From the NCBI RefSeq assembly GCF_026212465.1, contig NC_080053.1, forward strand, positions 14,200,969 to 14,264,968: a stretch of DNA of 64,000 nt, given 5' to 3'. The stretch is from Amaranthus tricolor. Its lineage: Eukaryota; Streptophyta; Magnoliopsida; Caryophyllales; Amaranthaceae. This document shows positions 58,901-64,000 of this stretch, in pieces. Position 1 is the first letter of the stretch. The number at the start of each line of letters is the position of its first letter. The position numbers and the translations under genes are program-made. A model generated the notes under the pieces. That model was not told the origin of the DNA. It was given only the letters and a program-made list of their open reading frames with translations, and ran no database searches.

Positions 58901-61900
58901 AGTACATATTATTGTGTGAAGTGGTTAGAATTGAAAATCATTGTCATATGCAAGAAATGACGTGTTAAGTTGCGTTTTTAAGGGTTTTTAAGTGTTTTTT
59001 GGCAATTTTGCGATAAACTAGATTAAACATAGTTTGTTTTCCGCGAAACATGGCACACAACACTATTGGTATATATCGTTGTGTTGAAGTGGTTAGAATT
59101 GAAAATCATAGTTATATTGCTACAAATTACGTGTTCAGTTGCGATTTTAAAGGTTTTAAAGCGTTTTTGGCCCCTTGTGGATAAAGTAGCTCAAACAAGG
59201 TTTGTTTTGCACGAAACTTGGCGCACAACACTATTTGGTATATATTATTGTGTTGAAGTGGTTAGACTTGAAAAATCATAGTCATATGCTAGAAATTACG
59301 TGTTAAGGTTTGATATTAAGGGTTTTTAAGCGTTTTGGGCTCTTTTGCGCATAAAGTAGCTCAAACATGGTTTGTTTTAACGAAACTTTGCACACAACAC
59401 TATTTGGTATATATTATTGTGTTGAAGTGGTTAGAAATAAAAATCATAGTAATATGCTAAAATATTCGTGTTAAGTTGCGATTTTAAGGGTTTTAAGCGT
59501 TTTTTGCACCTTTGCTCAAAAAGGAACTCAAACTTAGTTTGTATTGCACGAAGCTGGTCACACAAAACTTTTTTATATATATTATTGTGTTGAAATTGTT
59601 AGAATTGAAAATCATAGTCATATTCTAGAAATTACGTGTTAAGTTGCGATTTTAATGGTTTTTAAGCGTTTTGGTACTTTTGCGCATAAAGTAGCTCAAA
59701 CTTGGTTTGTTTTGCACGAAACATGGCACACAATCCTTTTGGGTATTATTATTGTGTTTAAGTGGTTAGAATTGAAAATCATTGTCATATGCTAGAAATT
59801 AAGTGTTAAGTTGCGTTTTTAAGGGTTTTTAAGCGTTTTTGGCTATTTTGTGCATAAACTAGATTAAACATAGTTTGTTTTTCCCACGAAACATGGCACA
59901 CAACACTATTGGTATATATCGTTGTGTTGAAGTGGTTAGAATTCAAAATCATAGTTATATGCTACAAATTACGTGTTAAGTTGCGAATTTAACAGGTTTT
60001 AAAGCATTTTTGGCCCCTTGTGGATAAAGTAGCTCAAACATGGTTTGTTTTGCACGATACTTGGCGCACAACACTATTTGGTATATATTATTGTGTTGAT
60101 GTGGTTAGAATTGAAAATCATAGTCATATGCAAGAAATTACGTGTTAAGTTTCGATTTTAAGGGTTTTTATGCGTTTTTGGCACTTTTTGCGCATAAAGT
60201 AGCTCAAACTTGGTTTGTTTTGCACGAAACTTGGCACACCAACACTATTTGGTATATATTATTGTTTTGAAGTGGTTAGACTTTAAAATTATAGTCATAC
60301 GCAAGAAATTACGTGTTATGTTGCGATTTTAGAGTTTTTAAGCGTTTTTGCACTTCTTCGCATAAAATAGCTCAAACTTAGTTTGTTTTGCACAAAACAT
60401 GGAACACAACACCTTTCGGTATATATTATTGTGTTCAAGTAGTTAGAGTTTAAAATAATAGTCATATGCTAGAAGTTACGTGTTATGTTGCAATTTTAAG
60501 GGTTTTAAAAGCGTTTTTTGCACTTTTGCGCATAAAGTAACTCAAACTTGGTATGTTTTGCACGAAACTTGGCACACAACCCTTTTTAGTACATATTATT
60601 GTGTTGAAGTGGTTAGAATTGAAAATCATTGTCATATGCTAGAAATGACGTGTTAAGTTGCGTTTTAAGGGTTTTTAAGTGTTTTTGGCAATTTTGCGGA
60701 TAAACTAGATTAAACATAGTTTGTTTTCCGCGAAACATGCACACAACACTATTGGTATATATCGTTGTTGTTGAAGTGGTTAGAATTGAAAATCATAGTT
60801 ATATTGCTACAAATTACGTGTTCAGTTGCGATTTTAAAGGTTTTAAAGCGTTTTGGCCCCTTGTGGAATAAAGTAGCTCAAACAAGGTTTGTTTTGCACG
60901 AAACTTGGCGCACAACACTATTTGGTATATATTATTGTGTTGAAGTGGTAGACTTGAAAATCATAGTCATATGCTAGAAATTACGTGTTAAGGTTTGTTA
61001 TTAAGGGTTTTTAAGCGTTTTGGGCTCTTTTGCGCAATAAAGTAGCTCAAACATGGTTTGTTTTAACGAAACTTTGCACCACACACTATTTGGTATAAAT
61101 TATTGTGTTGAAGTGGTTAGAAATAAAAATCATAGTAATATGCTAAAATATTCGTGTTAAGTTGCGATTTAAGGGTTTTTAAGCGTTTTTTTGCACCTTT
61201 GCTCAAAAAGGAACTCAAACTTAGTTTGTATTGCACGAAGCTGGTCACACAAAACTTTTTATAGTATATTATTGTGTTGAAATTGTTAGAATTGAAAATC
61301 ATAGTCATATTCTAGAAATTACGTGTTTAAGTTGCGATTTTAATGGTTTTTAGCGTTTTGGTACTTTTGCGCATAAAGTAGCTCAAACTTGGTTTGTTTT
61401 GCACCGAAACTTGGGCACACACATCCTTTTTGGTATATATTATTGTGTTTAAGTGGTTAGAATTGAAAATCATTGTCATATGCTAGAAATTAAGTGTTAA
61501 GTTGCGTTTTTAAGGTTTTTAAGCGTTTTTGGCTATTTTGTGCATAAACTAGATTAAATATAGTTTGTTGTCCACGAAACATGGCACAACAACACTATTG
61601 GTATACATCGTTATGTTGAAGTGGTTAGAATTCAAAATCATAGTTATATGCTACAAATTACGTGTTAAGTTGCGATTTTAAAGGTTTTAAAGCGTTTTTG
61701 GCCCCTTGTGGATAAAGTAGCTCAAACATGGTTTGTTTTGCACGAAACTTGGCGCACAACACTATTTGGTATATATTATTGTGTTGATGTGGTTAGAATT
61801 GAAAATCATAGTCATATGCAAGAAATTACGTGTTAAGTTTCGATTTTTAAGGGTTTTTATGCGTTTTTGGCACTTTTGCGCATAAAGTAGCTCAAACTTT

Positions 61901-64000
61901 GTTTGTTTTTCACGAAACTTGGCACACAACACTTTTTGGTATATATTATTGAGTTGAAGTGGTTAGAATTGAAAATCATAGTCATATGCAATAAATTACG
62001 TCTTAAGTTGCGACCTTTAACGGATTTTTATGCGTTTTTGGCACTATTGCGCATAAAGTAGCTCAAACATGGTTTGTTTTGCACGAAACATGGCACACAA
62101 CACTTTTTGGGATATATTATTGTTTTAAAATGGTTAGAATTTAAAACCATAGTGATATGTTAGGAATTACGTGTTAGGTTGCGATTTTAAGAGTTTTTAA
62201 GCGTTTTTGGCACTTTTGCGCATAAAGTAGCTCAAACATGGTTTGCATTGCACGAAACATGGCACACAACACTATTTGTTATACATTATTTTGTTGAAGT
62301 TGTTAGACTTGAAAATCATAGAAATATGCTAAAAATTTCGTGTTACGTTGCGATTTAAGGGTTTTTAAGCGTTTTTTGCACTTTTGCTCATAAAGTAGCT
62401 CAAACTTGGTTTGTTTTGCACGAAACTTGGCATATAACACGTTTTTTGTATACATTATTGTGTTGGAAGTTGTTAGAATTGAAAATCATAGTCATATTCT
62501 ACGAAATTACGTGTTAAGTTGCGATTTAAGGGTTTTTAAGCGTTGTAAGGTACTTTTGCGCATAAAGTAGCTCAAACTTGGTTTGTTTTGCATGAAACTT
62601 GGCACACAAACACTATTTGGTTATATTATTGTGTTCGAAGTGGTTAGAATTTGAAAATCATAGTCATATGCTAGAAATTACGTGTTAAGTTGCGATTTTA
62701 TGGTTTTTAGCGTTTTCGCACTTTTGCGCATAAAGTGGCACAAACTTGGTTCGAGTGACACGAAACATGGCACACAACAATATTTGATATATATTATTGT
62801 GTTGAAGTGGTTAGAATTTAAATCATAGTCATTTGCTAGAAATTACGTGTTAAGTTGCGATTTTAAGGGTTTTTATGCGTTTTTGGCACTTTTGCGCATA
62901 AAGTAGCTCAAACTATGTTTGTTTTGCACGAAACTTGGCACACAACACTTTTCGGTATATATTATTGTGTTGAAGAGGTTAGAATTGAAAATCATTGTCA
63001 TATGAAAGAAATTACGTGCTAAGTTGCGTTTTAATGGTATATATTATTCGGTATATATTATTGTTTTGAAGTGGTTAGACTTTATAATCATAGTCATATG
63101 CTAGAAATTACGTGTTAAGTTGCGATTTTAAGGGTTTTTAAGTTTTTTTGGCACTTTTGCGCATAAGTAACTCAAAACTTGGTATGTTTTGCACGAAACT
63201 TGGCACACAACCCTTTTTAGTACATACTATTGTGTTGAAGTGGTTAGAATTGAAAATCATTGTCATATGCTAGAAATGACGTGTTAAGTGCGTTTTTAAG
63301 GGTTTTTAAGTGTTTTTGGCAATTTTGCGGATAAACTAGATTAAACATAGTTTGTTTTCCGCGAAACATGGCACACAACACTATTGGTATATATCGTTGT
63401 GTTGAAGTGGTTAGAATTGAAAATCATAGTTATATGCTACAAATTACGTGTTCAGTTGCGATTTTAAAGGTTTTAAAAGCGTTTTTGGCCCCTTGTGATA
63501 AAGTAGCTCAAACAAGGTTTGTTTTGCTACGAAACTTGGCGCACAACACTATTTGGTATATATTATTGTGTTGAAGTGGTTAGACTTGAAAATCATAGTC
63601 CATATGCTAGAAATTACGTGTTAAGGTTTGATATTAAGGGTTTTTAAGCGTTTTGGGCTCTTTTGCGCATAAAGTAGCTCAAACATGGTTTGTTTTAACG
63701 AAACTTTGCACACAACACTATTTGGTATAAATTATTGTGTTGAAGTGGTTAGAAATAAAAAATCATAGTAATATGCTAAAATATTAGTGTTAAGTTGCGA
63801 TTTTAAGGGTTTTTAAGCGTTTTTTGCACCTTTGCTCAAAAAGGAACTCAAACTTAGTTTGTATTGCACGAAGCTGGTCACACAAAACTTTTTATATATA
63901 TTATTGTGTTGAAATTGTTAGAATTGAAAATCATAGTCCATATTCTAGAAATTACGTGTTAAGTTGCGATTTTAATGGTTTTTAAAGCGTTTTTGGTACT
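55921..64000 (+). repeat. Satellite array, subfamily B, to the window end
   Basis: About 48 monomers of the same satellite with a different signature: TTAAGGGTTTTTAAGCG, CACTTTTGCGCATAAAG and GCACGAAACTTGG. The change is sharp, near 55.9-56.1 kb. Single-base insertions and deletions are very common here. One monomer near 63030 is cut short and followed by a partial duplicate of GGTATATATTATT. Open frames are repeat translations. Confidence 0.93.
58920..62270 (+). repeat. Higher-order repeat in subfamily B: about 1685 bp (10 monomers), two copies
   Basis: The variant monomer with GGCCCCTTGTGG occurs near 59167, 60011, 60854, 61695 and 63487. Alternate members match best: 59167 with 60854 (CAAACAAGG follows) and 60011 with 61695 (CAAACATGG follows), a period of about 1685 bp made of two related 5-monomer halves of about 842 bp. 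The ATTGTCATATG variant at about 58940, 60625 and 63255 follows the same spacing for the first step, then 2.63 kb. A third partial copy starts near 63240. Confidence 0.8.

Noticed and set aside
52884..64000. CENP-B box or other protein-binding box in the monomer
   Set aside because: CACTTTCGCGC/CACTTTTGCGC is conserved but does not match the CENP-B box pattern; no binding claim can be supported.

Overview
The window is heterochromatic plant DNA with no host gene that I can recognise. It is AT-rich and consists of one long tandem satellite invaded by plant-type transposons: two Ty1/copia elements with Sirevirus traits, and one CACTA (En/Spm-type) DNA transposon with TNP2, DUF4218, DUF4216 and Ulp1-type domains. 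These families point to a flowering plant. I cannot name the species.

Layout. 1-1502: satellite, monomer about 168-170 bp. 1503-10288: copia-1, a decayed Ty1/copia element inserted in the satellite, flanked by the 5-bp duplication AACAC, with several stop codons and a frameshift and with unequal LTRs (1503 and 913 bp). 10289-32391: the same satellite in the same orientation, containing higher-order repeats (8 monomers = 1354 bp; 7 monomers = 1172 bp; a weaker 12-monomer register of about 2030 bp) and a 100-N assembly gap (20866-20965). 32392 to about 52883: a CACTA element whose coding strand is minus. Its 3' terminus (TIR plus subterminal TTTGCTGCGGT repeats) is present; its 5' terminus and the transposase N-terminus are missing. 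It carries a broken TNP2 transposase (52883-49788) and a second multi-exon gene with Transposase_24-like, DUF8039-like and Ulp1/C48 protease regions (49587-33043). 38132-48776: copia-2, a young, nearly intact Sirevirus-like element inserted in an intron of that second CACTA gene, with TSD TCTTG, LTRs of 1257/1258 bp, gag, pol and an envelope-like third ORF. About 52884-64000: the satellite resumes in the original orientation and changes near 55.9 kb from subfamily A (TTATGCGTTTTTAAGC, CACTTTCGCGC) to subfamily B (TTAAGGGTTTTTAAGCG, CACTTTTGCGC).

The nesting order is clear: satellite, then copia-1 and the CACTA element, then copia-2 inside the CACTA element. The most interesting point is a link between satellite and transposon. 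The intron between the last two catalytic exons of the CACTA Ulp1 gene (33350-35869) is made almost wholly of inverted satellite monomers plus three copies of a 539-bp composite unit, and the same roughly 30-nt satellite block lies just inside both splice sites. A further degenerate monomer sits between the two CACTA genes. Either the satellite arose by tandem expansion of CACTA sequence, or the transposon captured the satellite and still splices around it. No enzyme or defence system that could be called new was found; the candidates for novelty are repeat-evolution events.
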